From positions 1 to 64,000 of the forward strand of contig NZ_WIAD01000029.1 of the NCBI RefSeq assembly GCF_009618275.1: DNA of 64,000 nt. Direction: 5' to 3'. This stretch comes from Roseimaritima sediminicola. Lineage in GTDB: Bacteria; Planctomycetota; Planctomycetia; Pirellulales; Pirellulaceae. Shown here piece after piece: positions 26,596 to 36,251 of the stretch. The notes under the pieces were generated by a model. The model saw only the letters and a program-made list of their open reading frames with translations. It was not told the DNA's origin and ran no database searches. A program made the translations under genes and the position numbers. Each line of letters begins with the position of its first letter. The first letter of the stretch is position 1.

Positions 26596-27120
26596 TCAGC
26601 TGGCGTCGTCGTCATCATCGGTGGCGATGATGATCCCGGCGACGATGCCGGCGATGGCCAGCGAGGCCAACAGGCCGCCACTCATACCAGTGAACCACTT
26701 CCCGCGAGCGACTTCGCCGTCGACTTTGATGATCGCTCCCTGCTTGACCTGCTGTCCGGCCGGAGCCTCGGTGGTCATCTGGTAGCGGTAGATGCCATCG
26801 TGGGTCGCGACCAGGTAGCGCCCGTCCTTCAGATCCTTCGCGGCGAACCGACCTTCGGCGTCGGTCTTCAGTTCGGCGACGACGTGTCCGTCGCGAACGA
26901 CGATCACCGGGGCTTCGTCCACACCGCGGCCGTTGGCATCGACCAGGGCGCCACGCAGCGTGCCGTCGGCACCCAGCTGGATCAGACCGCCGTTTTTGAT
27001 CTGCAGTGCCGGGTTCTGTTGGCTCGTCGCCGCTCGGCCGGCTTGCACGGCTTGCGGGCACGCGATTCCCACCGTCGCTACGGCGACGGCCAGGGAGCAC
27101 AACCAATTCATCATCTTCAT
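26596..27120 (-). CDS. paralogue of the neighbouring anchored exported protein
   Basis: The protein has 174 residues from the ATG at 27120; an earlier start at 27132 adds four residues. Signal peptide, then GTLRGALVDANGRGVDEAPV and DAEGRFAAKDLKDGRYLVAT, which align with the downstream protein (LRGALVDDAGRGVEDAPV). It has the same ending of one membrane helix (LASLAIAGIVAGIIIAT) and the tail DDDDDAS. The two genes are 151 bases apart and clearly arose by duplication. The spacer between them holds nothing recognisable. Function unknown. Confidence 0.75.
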   Translation of the reverse strand: MKMMNWLCSLAVAVATVGIACPQAVQAGRAATSQQNPALQIKNGGLIQLGADGTLRGALVDANGRGVDEAPVIVVRDGHVVAELKTDAEGRFAAKDLKDGRYLVATHDGIYRYQMTTEAPAGQQVKQGAIIKVDGEVARGKWFTGMSGGLLASLAIAGIVAGIIIATDDDDDAS

Positions 27121-27530
27121 CGCTTGGTCCATCCGTGTTTTGAAGTTTTGGCAAGGCCGCTGGTCGCGCCCCCCGCAGTCGACAGCGTCTACGCACCATC
27201 AACATCGGCGTTACAACCGTCAAACTTTAACAAGGCCGTATGATTTACCGCGGTCGCAGCCCGAACATGGCCTGAAAAAGATCGGGCCTGGAGAAAAATC
27301 GTCGGCCCGCCCAGCTCGCTTGAGCCGTTCGGGGTCGGCAAAGCCCACAAACGTGCCGGCGACCGAACCAGGTGGTTTCCCTCCTACAAGCGTTAAAATT
27401 GCCAGCGGACGGCGCCCCAGCCCGTCCAGCATCAGGCGGCCACCCCGACTTTTTCCCTGCGAGTCGCTCACTACAATGGACGCCGTTGCCCCAAAACCCA
27501 CTCGCTTATCCCGAATCCGAAGACAGAAAC
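27121..27530. other. 410-bp intergenic region, divergent promoters
   Basis: The region separates two divergent genes, so it should hold both promoters. No repeat family or hairpin of note was seen. A minus-strand open frame at 27220-27501 (93 codons) has no recognisable domain and no ribosome site and is not called as a gene. Confidence 0.5.
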
Positions 27531-28175
27531 ATGCGTTTACTGCCTCACCTGATCGAGAACAATCGCACCTGGGCCAAGAACATCCTCGAGGAGGATCCCG
27601 AGTTTTTCAGCAAGCTGGCCAAGGGCCAGAAACCGGAGATCCTCTGGATCGGTTGTGCCGACAGCAGGGTGCCGGCGAACCAGATCATCGGCCTGAAACC
27701 GGGCGAGGTCTTCGTCCATCGCAATATCGCCAATGTGGTCGTTCACAGCGATTTTAATTGCCAAAGCGTCATGGAGTATGCGGTCAGCGCCTTGCAGGTC
27801 AAACACATCATCGTCTGTGGACACTACGGCTGCGGGGGCGTCCAGGCGGCCACGCAAAACAACCATGTCGGGTTGATCGATGGTTGGTTGCGTCATATCC
27901 GCGACATCCGGCAGAAGCACGACGAACTGCTGCAGGGGATCGACGATGAGAATCAATTGCTCGATCGACTGTGCGAGCTGAACGTGGTCGAGCAGGCCCT
28001 GAACGTGTGCCATTCCACCGTCGTGCAGGAGGCCTGGGAGCAGGGCCGCGAGCTGGCCGTCCACGGCTGGATCTACGCGATCAAAGACGGTTTGATCCGC
28101 GACCTGAACGTCACGATCGCCGGCACCGACGAAATCGCCGACGCCTATCGCGTCGCCGTCAACCAGCCCAGCTGA
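27531..28175 (+). CDS. beta-class carbonic anhydrase
   Basis: The protein has 214 residues from the ATG at 27531. The zinc ligands and the catalytic dyad fall at the same numbers as in E. coli Can: Cys42 and Asp44 (GCADSR), His98 and Cys101 (CGHYGCGG). Other family marks are GEVFVHRNIANVV and VHGWIYAIKDGLI. It hydrates CO2 to bicarbonate in the cytoplasm, feeding carboxylation reactions such as pyrimidine synthesis. The gene appears to stand alone and is convergent with the aldo/keto reductase gene. Confidence 0.95.
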   Translation: MRLLPHLIENNRTWAKNILEEDPEFFSKLAKGQKPEILWIGCADSRVPANQIIGLKPGEVFVHRNIANVVVHSDFNCQSVMEYAVSALQVKHIIVCGHYGCGGVQAATQNNHVGLIDGWLRHIRDIRQKHDELLQGIDDENQLLDRLCELNVVEQALNVCHSTVVQEAWEQGRELAVHGWIYAIKDGLIRDLNVTIAGTDEIADAYRVAVNQPS

Positions 28176-28234
28176 TCACCGCGGTTCGTTGCGCACGATT
28201 GCAGCGGCGCAAACCGATGCGGCTAGGCACCGCC

Positions 28235-29272
28235 CTACAGCCGCCGCAGGCCGTCTTCGGTCATCGGATTGGGGATCTCCACGTCGATCTGGTCGATCCG
28301 TTCCAGCACTTCGGTGTCCAGCCGGAAATCGGCGGCGGGCAGGGACTCCTCGAGCTGTTCGGCGGAGGTCGCGCCGACGATGGTCGAGGCGACGAAGTCG
28401 TGCTGCTTGCTCCACGCAAGCGCCAGCGTCGCCAGCGAGATCTCCAGTTCCGCGGCAATTTCTGCCAGCCGCGCCGTGGTCTCCAGCGTCCGCTCGTTGA
28501 CGAAGCGCTCCGCCATCCGCTGCTGTCGCGGTTGGCCTTCGGTCAGGTAGGCGGTGAAGCGAGCTCCCGGCGGCGGACCCTCTTGATATTTGCCGGTCAA
28601 CACGCCGCCACCGAGCGGTGAATAGGGCAACAGGCCGACGCCCTCGCGGCGGCAAACCTGAGCGAGTTCGCTTTCACAACGGCGATTGATCAAAGAGAAA
28701 TTGTTCTGCACCGTTTGGTACCGATCCAAACCGTGATTCTCCGCCGCCCACAGGCTTTTCATCACGCCCCAGCAGGTCTCGTTGCTGCAGCCGATCGCGC
28801 GTACCTTGCCCGCTTGACGCAGCTCCGTCAGCACCCCCAGCAGCTCCTCGTAGGGCAGGCCGTGGTCGGGCCAGTGCACCTGGTACAGGTCGATGTAATC
28901 GGTGCCCAGCCGGCGCAGCGAATCCTCGCATGCTCGCACAACCTGATGTCGATCCAAGGCCGTCCTGCCATGCCGGATCGGCGGCGTGAACCAACCGTGT
29001 CCCGGACCGGTGACTTTGGTCGCCACCACAAGCGCATCGCGCGGCTTGGTCGCCATCCAGCGGCCCAGAATTCGTTCGGTCTCCCCGGCCGTCTCGGCCT
29101 GCGGCGGCACGGGATACAGCTCGGCGGCGTCGAAGAAATCGATCCCCGCCTCCCAAGCGTGGTCCAGAATCGCAAACGAAGTCGCTTCGTCGCACTGACC
29201 CCCAAAGGTCATCGTGCCCATACAGATCTCGCTGACCACGATTCCGCTGCTGCCCAATCTTCGGCGCTGCAT
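28235..29272 (-). CDS. aldo/keto reductase
   Basis: The protein has 345 residues. It is a TIM-barrel oxidoreductase with [15 protein letters not shown] and the catalytic tetrad pattern D..ELY ([10 protein letters not shown]), K (VVATKVTG) and H (YQVHWPDH). The NADPH-binding end [14 protein letters not shown] is present. Its length and features are closest to the Tas/YajO-like group. Substrate unknown. On the upstream side it is separated from the helicase gene by a cluster of GGCATAGG-family repeats in reverse orientation. Confidence 0.9.
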   Translation of the reverse strand: MQRRRLGSSGIVVSEICMGTMTFGGQCDEATSFAILDHAWEAGIDFFDAAELYPVPPQAETAGETERILGRWMATKPRDALVVATKVTGPGHGWFTPPIRHGRTALDRHQVVRACEDSLRRLGTDYIDLYQVHWPDHGLPYEELLGVLTELRQAGKVRAIGCSNETCWGVMKSLWAAENHGLDRYQTVQNNFSLINRRCESELAQVCRREGVGLLPYSPLGGGVLTGKYQEGPPPGARFTAYLTEGQPRQQRMAERFVNERTLETTARLAEIAAELEISLATLALAWSKQHDFVASTIVGATSAEQLEESLPAADFRLDTEVLERIDQIDVEIPNPMTEDGLRRL

Positions 29273-29304
29273 GCTGTGTCCTCTGTATTTGGTGGTGTAC
29301 GATG

Positions 29305-29475
29305 TGACATAGGCGGGAAGCCTGTGCCACTCACAGGCTGGAAGCCTATGCCACTTACAGGCTGGAAGCCTGTGCCACTCACAGGCTGGAAGCCTGTGCC
29401 ACTCACAGGCTGGAAGCCTATGCCACTTACAGGCTGGAAGCCTGTGCCACTCACAGGCTGGAAGCCTATGCCACT
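29305..29475 (-). repeat. GGCATAGG-family repeat cluster, reverse orientation, 7 copies
   Basis: Seven units of about 25 bp, AGGCTGGAAGCCTATGCCAC and variants with TGTGCCAC, lie head to tail; the first is degenerate (GGCGGGAAGCC). The cluster ends within 5 bases of the stop codon of the helicase gene. Orientation relative to that gene is the same as at 7479 relative to the lactonase gene: the array begins right after the stop. Confidence 0.93.
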
Positions 29476-29479
29476 GGTT

Positions 29480-31795
29480 CTAGCCGTCGACGTCCACGGG
29501 CGTCAGTTTGGCGAAGGCCAGTCGAAACGCTCGGGAACTGCCGTCGAAAAAGTCCACCGTCGCGGTGCATTTGGGACCGCGGCCGGTCAGTTTGACGATC
29601 TTGCCATCGCCGTACTCGGCGTGCGTGACCACCATGCCTTTTTTGAACGCCGTCCAGGGCACGCGGTCGGTTTCGGCTTGACCGCCCAGCAACTGCGCCG
29701 CGGTGGTCAAGGCGGCGGGGATCGACGCGGCGGGCTTTGCCTTTGCCTTTGCCTCCTGCAGCCGTTCCTCCGGCGGCAACTGGCACAGGTCGTCCTCCGG
29801 CTCGGGATCGGCCGCCGGCAGGTCCCAGGAATCGGGGTAGTCGAATTCGTCGGGAGCGTCGAAGAAGCGATTGGATTCTTCGGGTTCGATGAATCGCATT
29901 TCTTCCCGCGGCAGCTCCATCAGAAAGGGGCTGCCGACGACGGGTTTCATGTCCCCGCGAACCGCCCGCCGCTTGCAACAACTCAGCTGTAACCACTGCT
30001 CGGCTCGGGTAATACCGACGAACAACAGACGCCGTTCCTCCTCCACCTGCATCGGGTCTTCCTTGCAGCGGTAATGAGGCAACAGGTCGTCTTCCACGGC
30101 GATGATGAACACGCGAGGAAACTCCAGCCCCTTGGCCGCGTGCATGGTCATCAGCGTCACGCGGTCATTCGATTCCTCCCAAGCGTCGGTATCGGAAACC
30201 AGGGCGACCTGCTCCAAAAAGGCTTCCAACGAACCGTCATCGGGGTGCTGCCGATCGAACTCCACGGTCGCCGTCACGAACTCGTCGATGTTGGCCAAGG
30301 GACTGTTGTCCTGTTCGTCGACCGAATGTTTTTCCAGATGCTTGCGGTACCCGGTTTCGTCCAGCAGATAGAGGACCAAATCCTCCAGAGCCGCGGTGGC
30401 TTTGACCGACAAGCGGTCGAACATTTCGACGAACTGACGCACCTTGGTCGCCGAGCGTGCCGGCAGGGTGTCGATCTCGTCCACGCGGCGGGCGGCTTCC
30501 AGCAAGGGGATCCGATGCTCGTCGGCGAACCGCCGCACCCGCTCGATGGTTTTCGCCCCGATGCCACGAGCCGGAACGTTGATCACTCGCAGCAGCGCCA
30601 CGTCGTGGGCCGGATTGTTGATCAGGTGCAGGTAGGCCAGCAGATCCTTGATCTCTTTGCGCTGATAGAATTCGACGCCGTTGACGATCTGATAGGGCAA
30701 TCCGCGCGAACGGAAGGCGTGCTCCAGCGACCGGGTCAGCGCATTCATCCGGCAAAAAACCGCAAAGTCGCGCGGCCGGCAACCTTCGGTCGCGATGGCC
30801 GCGACGATCTGGTCGGCGATATCGTCGGCTTCGCGGTAACCGTCCTCGTACATCCGCATCACCACCGGAGCCCCTTCTTCGTGATCGGTCAGCAAGCGTT
30901 TGTTCTTGCGCCGGGTGTTGTGCCGGATCAGTTGGTCGGCCGCGCGAAGGATGTTCGGGGTGCTGCGATAGTTCTTTTCCAGACGAACGGTTTTGACGTT
31001 GGGATAGTCTTTCTCGAAGTCGAGAATATTGTTCAGGTCCGCGCCGCGCCAGCCATAGATCGATTGATCCGGGTCGCCGGTGACAGCCAGATTCGGGTAA
31101 TCGATCGAAAGGGCCCGCACGATCGCGTACTGGGCGAGGTTGGTGTCCTGGTACTCGTCCACCATGATGTACTGGTAGCGTCCATCGAGTTCGGCCCGCA
31201 GCTCGGGGCTCTCGCGCAGCAGCCGCGCGACGTGAAACAGCAGGTCATCGAAGTCCACCGCGTTGGCGGTCAGCAATTGCTGTTGGTAGACCGGGTAGAC
31301 TTTGGCCGCCACCGTCTCGTTGGCTCTCAGCGATTGGCCCTGCATCATTTCCGGTCCGACCAACCGGTTCTTGGCCCGGCTGATCACGGCCGCAATCTGA
31401 TCGGGTGAGGTGTGCGAAGTCGACACGCCGGCCGTTTCGACCGCCCGCTTCATCGCCCGTTTGCTGTCGGCCGTGTCGTAGATGGAATAATTCTCCTGCA
31501 GCCCGACCATCGAGGCGTAGCGGCGCAGCAGGCGAGCGCAGAAGCGATGGAAGGTGCCCATCCAGACGTCCTGCCCCGGAGCCAGGTTGCCCAGGCGAAC
31601 GCGCATCTCATCGGCCGCCTTGTTGGTGAACGTCAGCGCGGCGATGCGGTAGGCCGGGATGCCGTGGTCCAACAGATGGGCGATGCGGTGGGTGACGACG
31701 CGGGTTTTACCGCTGCCGGGCCCGGCCAGAATCAGCATCGGTCCGTCGATATGTTCGACCGCCTCTTGTTGGGCGGCGGTCAGTTGATCGGCCAT
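29480..31795 (-). CDS. UvrD/PcrA/Rep family DNA helicase
   Basis: The protein has 771 residues with all superfamily 1A motifs: Walker A GPGSGKT with Lys30, TFTNKAADEMRVRL (Ia), VDEYQDTN (II), TGDPDQSIYGWRGAD (III), LEKNYRST (IV), TMHAAKGLEF (V) and VGITRAE (VI). The C-terminal end (VVTHAEYGDGKIVKLTG) is the Tudor-like RNA polymerase-binding domain of PcrA/UvrD. A linker of about 80 residues before it is acidic and then Ala/Lys-rich. It unwinds DNA in repair and removes stalled polymerase or RecA. Confidence 0.95.
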   Translation of the reverse strand: MADQLTAAQQEAVEHIDGPMLILAGPGSGKTRVVTHRIAHLLDHGIPAYRIAALTFTNKAADEMRVRLGNLAPGQDVWMGTFHRFCARLLRRYASMVGLQENYSIYDTADSKRAMKRAVETAGVSTSHTSPDQIAAVISRAKNRLVGPEMMQGQSLRANETVAAKVYPVYQQQLLTANAVDFDDLLFHVARLLRESPELRAELDGRYQYIMVDEYQDTNLAQYAIVRALSIDYPNLAVTGDPDQSIYGWRGADLNNILDFEKDYPNVKTVRLEKNYRSTPNILRAADQLIRHNTRRKNKRLLTDHEEGAPVVMRMYEDGYREADDIADQIVAAIATEGCRPRDFAVFCRMNALTRSLEHAFRSRGLPYQIVNGVEFYQRKEIKDLLAYLHLINNPAHDVALLRVINVPARGIGAKTIERVRRFADEHRIPLLEAARRVDEIDTLPARSATKVRQFVEMFDRLSVKATAALEDLVLYLLDETGYRKHLEKHSVDEQDNSPLANIDEFVTATVEFDRQHPDDGSLEAFLEQVALVSDTDAWEESNDRVTLMTMHAAKGLEFPRVFIIAVEDDLLPHYRCKEDPMQVEEERRLLFVGITRAEQWLQLSCCKRRAVRGDMKPVVGSPFLMELPREEMRFIEPEESNRFFDAPDEFDYPDSWDLPAADPEPEDDLCQLPPEERLQEAKAKAKPAASIPAALTTAAQLLGGQAETDRVPWTAFKKGMVVTHAEYGDGKIVKLTGRGPKCTATVDFFDGSSRAFRLAFAKLTPVDVDG

Positions 31796-32167
31796 GGGTC
31801 ACCAAAAATCGAGATCGATCGCGGCTGCGATACGTGGCGTGCTGGAGGAGTCGAAGGGCGGCTTTCGGCGGAGCGAAAGGAGATGCTACGATTTTAGGAG
31901 ATCCGGGCCGTGAGGCCAGGGCCGCGGCAGGCAAAGCGACCAAAGGCATCCGGGGCGGGGCAGGACAGAGCAGAGCAGGACAGAGCAGAGCAGAGCAGAG
32001 CAGGACGAGGCGGGGCAGGGCAGGGCAGGGCGGCTGACAAGCTGCGGGGCGGATGACAAGCTGCGGAGCATCCGGCCCCGCGTTTCTGGAGCCTGGACGC
32101 TCTGGTATGATACTAAAACCTGCCACCCGCTTTCGGTTTTCCCTCTCCACCCCGCACCCGCCGGTCG
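31796..32167. other. 372-bp intergenic region with simple-sequence GC-rich repeats
   Basis: No gene is seen. At 31958-32035 there is a run of CAGAG/CAGAGCAGGA pentamers turning into GGGCAGGGCAGGGC. CAAGCTGCGGGGCGGATGA and CAAGCTGCGGAGCATC repeat nearby at 32038-32071. A hairpin CTTTCGGCGGAGCGAAAG lies at 31862-31879. The region separates two divergent genes and should contain both promoters. Confidence 0.7.
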
Positions 32168-32542
32168 ATGAATCAACGCACCCAGAAGAACGTTTTTGGC
32201 CAGCCTTTGATCAGCTGCAGCACCGAGCCGCTGACGGGTTTTTACCGCGACGGTTGCTGCCGAACCGGTGCCGAAGACATGGGCCTGCATGTGGTCTGCT
32301 GTGTGATGAACGACGATTTCCTGCGGTTCAGCCGCTGGAAGGGCAACGACCTGAGCACGCCGATTCCGGAGTACGAGTTTCCGGGTCTGAAAGCCGGAGA
32401 CCGGTGGTGCCTGTGTGCCGCCCGCTGGAAGGAAGCCTACGACGCGGGCATGGCTCCGGAGGTGGTCCTTGCCGCCACCCACATCTCGGCCCTAGAGTTC
32501 GCCTCGCTGGAAGAACTAAAAGAGTTCGCCGTCGAGCCGTAA
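32168..32542 (+). CDS. DUF2237 family protein
   Basis: The protein has 124 residues, the full usual length of the family. The conserved core is unmistakable: NVFGQPLISCSTEPLTGFYRDGCC, TGAEDMGLHVVCCV, GNDLSTPIPEYEFPGLKAGD and RWCLCAARWKEA. Several cysteines are invariant in the family. Its function is not established; it is found widely in bacteria as a single small cytoplasmic protein. It is followed by a block of repeats with no further gene. Confidence 0.92.
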   Translation: MNQRTQKNVFGQPLISCSTEPLTGFYRDGCCRTGAEDMGLHVVCCVMNDDFLRFSRWKGNDLSTPIPEYEFPGLKAGDRWCLCAARWKEAYDAGMAPEVVLAATHISALEFASLEELKEFAVEP

Positions 32543-32920
32543 TTCATGCTGTCCCTCCGGGACTTACGCTGCGTGGGCTTTATACACCCTGGTTTTTGGC
32601 ACCCAGGGCTACCACATGTCGCCCCTGACGTGGCTGTCAGCGAGCGACTCTCGGCTGGGACAGCCATCTCCGGAATCGCGGAGCGATGGCATGTGGTAGC
32701 CCCGGGCGCGAGCCCGGGGAAACCTCCGAAGGTAAATGCAAAGCCCTGGAGGGGCGACAGAAACGGTCTGCCCCCGAGTTCATGCCGTCCCTCCAGGACT
32801 TACGCTGCGTGGGCTTTACACACCCTGGGTTGGCACCCAGGGCTACCACATGTCGCCACTGCCGTGGCTGTCAGCGAGCGACTCTCGGCTGGGACAGCCG
32901 AGCTACTTTGGACACCCCAG
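32543..32920. repeat. duplicated ~120-bp intergenic sequence
   Basis: Two copies of about 120 bp lie in the same orientation at about 32545-32667 and 32779-32901. Both contain ACTTACGCTGCGTGGGCTTT, an ACCCTGG/CACCCAGGG palindrome, and TGTCAGCGAGCGACTCTCGG. Both end in the GGCTGGGACAGCC element also found at 14414, 15219 and 25599. Between them is GCCCCGGGCGCGAGCCCGGG, a perfect short palindrome. No gene is supported here. Confidence 0.88.
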
Positions 32921-34213
32921 CTACTCAGCTTCGGACCGATAGCGGATTTCGCCGCCGACGATGACGTGGGTGACGCGGCTGTGCAGTTCGCAGCCGGCCA
33001 GCGGGGTGCTGCTGCAGCGCGAGCGGAACGCGGTTTCGTCCACTCGCCAGCGTTGCTCGGGGTCGATCAGGATCATGTCGGCAACCGCGCCGACGGCCAG
33101 CGAGCCGCCTTCGATCCCGGCGATCTTGGCCGGCGCGGTGGACATCCGCTGAATTAGCGTGGACCAATCCATCACGTTGCTGCGGACCATCGCGGTAACG
33201 ACCGCGGCGAGGGCGGTTTCCAGCGACGTCATGCCGAACGGCGCGACGTCCAGATCGTCCATCTTCTTTTCCAGCGCTCTGGGCATGTGCCCGGTCTGAA
33301 TCGAATCGATCGTGCCGTCGGCGACCGCCGCGCGAAGCGCCTCGACGTGCCGGACGCTGCGCAGCGGCGGGTGGACTTTGAAGCGCGCGTCGAAGCTGCG
33401 TAGTTTCTCGTCGCTCATCGACAGGTTGTGCGGACAGACCGAAGCGGTCACTTGGATGCCGCGGCTCTTCACCCGCCGGATCAAGTCGATGCTGCCCATC
33501 GTGCTGACCGGACCGACGTGCAGCCGCCCGCCGGTGGCTTCGGCCAAGCGAACGTCACGAGCCACCGCCAAATCCTCGGCTTCGGTGGGCAACCCATTCA
33601 GTCCCAGGACCAACGACTCGCGGCCCTCGTGCATCACCCCGCGACCGGCCAGTTCCGGCACCTGAGGACGATCAAAAATCGGCCGGTCGAACATCCGGCA
33701 ATAATCCAGCGCCCGTTTCAACAGCGCGTTATTGGCCAGCGGAGCCGGTGAATCGCTGAACGCGACGGCTCCGGCTTCGACCAACAGCCCCAGTTCCGCC
33801 ATTTCCTCGCCGCGGCGCTGTTTGCTGACGCAGCCCGTCACATAGATCCGCGCGGCATGCGCCTTGGCAGCCTTCTGTCGAACAAACTCCACGGCCCCCG
33901 GCGAATCGATCGGCGGGTGGGTGTTGGAGCTGCAGAGGATCGACGTGTAACCGCCAGCCAGAGCGGCGTGCGAGCCCGAAGCGATGGTTTCATCTTCGTC
34001 GCGGCCGGGCTCCCGCAGCTCGGTCGACAGGTCCACCAGCCCCGGCGCCAGGATCTTTCCGCTGGCATCCAAGCGTTGCACCTGAGCGGGCAGGTCTCCA
34101 TCGCCGGGATCGATCGCCGCGACCCGGCCGCCGGTGACCAATACCCTGGCGACGCGGTCCAGCGACTGGGAGGGATCGACCAGACGGCCATTCTCGATCA
34201 ATAAACTCGTCAT
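32921..34213 (-). CDS. dihydroorotase-like protein lacking metal ligands (PyrX-type)
   Basis: The protein has 430 residues from the ATG at 34213. It is clearly a dihydroorotase homologue ([33 protein letters not shown], end EIRYRSE). The catalytic residues are gone: the HxH of the consensus D-HVH-LREPG is S and E here (residues about 63 and 65). The H-ED motif near 181 is FDRPQVPEL. The catalytic Asp region TDHAPHT reads TGHMPRA (about 307-313). Such inactive homologues (pyrC'/PyrX) are known to be structural partners of aspartate carbamoyltransferase in some bacteria. The gene overlaps pyrB by 4 bases (ATGA), which agrees with complex formation. A separate active dihydroorotase would be needed elsewhere. 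Confidence 0.88.
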   Translation of the reverse strand: MTSLLIENGRLVDPSQSLDRVARVLVTGGRVAAIDPGDGDLPAQVQRLDASGKILAPGLVDLSTELREPGRDEDETIASGSHAALAGGYTSILCSSNTHPPIDSPGAVEFVRQKAAKAHAARIYVTGCVSKQRRGEEMAELGLLVEAGAVAFSDSPAPLANNALLKRALDYCRMFDRPIFDRPQVPELAGRGVMHEGRESLVLGLNGLPTEAEDLAVARDVRLAEATGGRLHVGPVSTMGSIDLIRRVKSRGIQVTASVCPHNLSMSDEKLRSFDARFKVHPPLRSVRHVEALRAAVADGTIDSIQTGHMPRALEKKMDDLDVAPFGMTSLETALAAVVTAMVRSNVMDWSTLIQRMSTAPAKIAGIEGGSLAVGAVADMILIDPEQRWRVDETAFRSRCSSTPLAGCELHSRVTHVIVGGEIRYRSEAE

Positions 34214-35190
34214 GCGTCTGCTCCTCGGTCCCGCTCGGCTGCTCCGGACAACAACCACAGGGCAGCCATCCGTACGGCGATCCCATTGGTCACCTGTTCC
34301 AAAATCACCGAATGCGGTCCATCGGCGACTTCGGGCGTGATCTCCACGCCGCGGTTAATGGGTCCCGGGGCCATGATCAGGATATCGGACTTGCTGCGCG
34401 CCATCCGTTCACCGGTCATGGCGTACAGGGCCGCGTACTCGTGAATACTGGGAAAGGGCCGGTCGACCTGGCGTTCGAACTGCACGCGGAGCAGATTTAA
34501 CACGTCACAGCGCGGCAGGATGTCGTCCAGCCGATGGGCGACCTCGAATCCCAGCTCTTCCCAGCGTGGGCTGACCAGCGTTGCCGGCCCGCAGATGATC
34601 ACATGGGCGCCCAGTTTCTTCAGGCCCCAGATGTTGCTGCGGGCGGTGCGGCTGTGGGCGATGTCGCCGACCAGGGCGACGGTCAGGTCGGCGAAGGGTT
34701 TGCCGTGCTGGCGAATCGTCAGCATGTCCAACAATCCCTGGGTGGGATGTTCGTGCGGGCCGTCGCCAGCATTCAGCACCGAACACCGCAGTTCCCGGCT
34801 GAGCAGATGCGGGGTTCCGGGCGTGCTGTGGCGGGTGACCACCCAATCGACGCCCATCGCTTCGATTGTCTTGGCCGTATCGATAAAGGTTTCGCCTTTG
34901 GCGACGCTGCTGCCGGCGCTGGAAAATTCCACCGTATCGGCGCCCAGCCGTTTGGCGGCCAACGAGAAACTATTTCGCGTCCGCGTGCTGTTTTCAAAGA
35001 ACAGGTTGGCACACGTCTTTCCGGCCAACAGGTTCAGCTTGCGCCGGCAATTATCCGTCGCGTCTTTCAATTGCTGGGCCGTGTCGAGCAGGATGGTGAT
35101 CTCCTCGGCCGACAGCGACTCGAGGTCCAGCAGGTGACGCCTTGTCCAGGCATCGGGGAAGGGCACCGTCACAGCGGGTTCGTCGTCCAT
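34210..35190 (-). CDS. pyrB: aspartate carbamoyltransferase catalytic subunit
   Basis: The protein has 326 residues from the ATG at 35190. It has the carbamoyl-phosphate motif [12 protein letters not shown] near residue 65-76. It also has [17 protein letters not shown] for aspartate and carbamoyl phosphate, [14 protein letters not shown], and the ending [12 protein letters not shown]. It makes carbamoyl aspartate, the first committed step of pyrimidine synthesis. The stop codon overlaps the start of the inactive dihydroorotase homologue (ATGA). No pyrI regulatory subunit and no pyrR-like leader were seen. The upstream DUF423 gene ends 14 bases before its start. Confidence 0.95.
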   Translation of the reverse strand: MDDEPAVTVPFPDAWTRRHLLDLESLSAEEITILLDTAQQLKDATDNCRRKLNLLAGKTCANLFFENSTRTRNSFSLAAKRLGADTVEFSSAGSSVAKGETFIDTAKTIEAMGVDWVVTRHSTPGTPHLLSRELRCSVLNAGDGPHEHPTQGLLDMLTIRQHGKPFADLTVALVGDIAHSRTARSNIWGLKKLGAHVIICGPATLVSPRWEELGFEVAHRLDDILPRCDVLNLLRVQFERQVDRPFPSIHEYAALYAMTGERMARSKSDILIMAPGPINRGVEITPEVADGPHSVILEQVTNGIAVRMAALWLLSGAAERDRGADA

Positions 35191-35204
35191 AGCAGAATGG
35201 TTCG

Positions 35205-35645
35205 TCAAGGTTGTGGGGCGGCAAGCGCACGAAATGCCGAGACGGCCAGCAAGGTCCAGGCGGCGATCCAGGTCGCGCCGCCCAGCGGCGTCACCATGCC
35301 CAATTTGGATGCGTCCAGCAGGACCAACAAATACAGGCTGCCGCTGAACAACACGATCCCCAGCACCAACAGCCACATGACGATACGCAATCGAGCCGGG
35401 GACAGGCAAGTGGTGGCCGCCGGCAAAGCCAGCAGAGCGATCGCGTGCCAGAGATGGTAGCGCACCGCCACGTCGAACTGGCCCAAGCGTTTCTCCACCC
35501 ACTCGGGCGAGCCGCCGCCAGCATCTAGGAAGCCCGGCATCAGGTGGGCACCAAAGGATCCCAGCAACACGCCCAGGGCGGCCATCAACCCCGCCCAACA
35601 CACGCACTGGCACGCAAAGCGTCGCCGCTCCGAAAGGCTGGACAC
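35205..35645 (-). CDS. DUF423 family small membrane protein
   Basis: The protein has 146 residues from a GTG start. Family marks are [10 protein letters not shown] at the first membrane segment, [14 protein letters not shown] at the second, then [25 protein letters not shown] and a last helix [13 protein letters not shown]. Four membrane segments match the YgdD-like family of unknown function. It lies directly upstream of pyrB with a 14-base gap and may be cotranscribed. No link to pyrimidine metabolism is implied by sequence. Confidence 0.9.
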   Translation of the reverse strand: MSSLSERRRFACQCVCWAGLMAALGVLLGSFGAHLMPGFLDAGGGSPEWVEKRLGQFDVAVRYHLWHAIALLALPAATTCLSPARLRIVMWLLVLGIVLFSGSLYLLVLLDASKLGMVTPLGGATWIAAWTLLAVSAFRALAAPQP

Positions 35646-35672
35646 AACAACAGGCTCCGCGTTGCAGGGGAC

Positions 35673-36110
35673 CTAGGCGCCGAGCAACTGCTGGACGCTG
35701 TGGATTAATTTTTCCATGGCGAAGGGCTTGCGCAGATAGATGTTCACGCCCAGCAGTTCGGCGTAGGCTTTGTGCCGGCTGCCCTCGTTGCCGGTGATCA
35801 TGATGACCGGCAGCGATTCGTCGCGGGCCCGGCGCAGTTTTTCCAGGACCAGAAACCCACTGCGTTTGGGCATCATCATGTCCAAGATCATCAGGTCGGG
35901 ATTTTCGCGTTCGGCCAGCGCCAGACCCTGGTTGCCATCGCGGGCGACGACAACTTGCAAACCTTCGCCCTCGAGCGCATAGCGGATCGACTCGACGATC
36001 TCGACATCATCATCGACGATCAAGACCTTTTTCGGGCCCTGGCTATCCGGTTTGTCGTCATCCGGTTTGTCGTTATCCGGTTTGTCAGGCGACGATTCAG
36101 AGAGACTCAT
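35673..36110 (-). CDS. single-domain response regulator (receiver only)
   Basis: The protein has 145 residues from the ATG at 36110; a GTG at 36125 is possible. Residues 1-26 are an acidic linker made from a short DNA repeat ([14 protein letters not shown]). The receiver domain begins at [11 protein letters not shown], with acidic residues at 33-35 and phospho-accepting Asp77 ([12 protein letters not shown]). It continues with the conserved Thr (MITGNEG) and Lys (YLRKPFAME). There is no output domain, so it acts as a phosphorelay or protein-binding switch, as in CheY/DivK-like proteins. No kinase is adjacent. Confidence 0.9.
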   Translation of the reverse strand: MSLSESSPDKPDNDKPDDDKPDSQGPKKVLIVDDDVEIVESIRYALEGEGLQVVVARDGNQGLALAERENPDLMILDMMMPKRSGFLVLEKLRRARDESLPVIMITGNEGSRHKAYAELLGVNIYLRKPFAMEKLIHSVQQLLGA

Positions 36111-36251
36111 GGCAGGTGGGTTCACGTAGGGAAGGAGGTCGGTCCAGCAGACCCGTCAACGCGGCGCACGTCCCCCCTAGCGTAACGCTCCGGCGCTTCC
36201 GGCGATACACTGCTTGGCGTGATAGGAACCGGAGGCTAACGCCCCAACGGC

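Noticed and set aside
27220-27501. 93-codon minus-strand frame in the intergenic region before the carbonic anhydrase gene
   Set aside because: No ribosome site, no domain, and it fills a region that must hold two divergent promoters. Kept as an uncertain note only.
32921-34213. Active dihydroorotase
   Set aside because: The metal-binding HxH and the catalytic Asp region are replaced, so naming it as a working pyrC would mislead.
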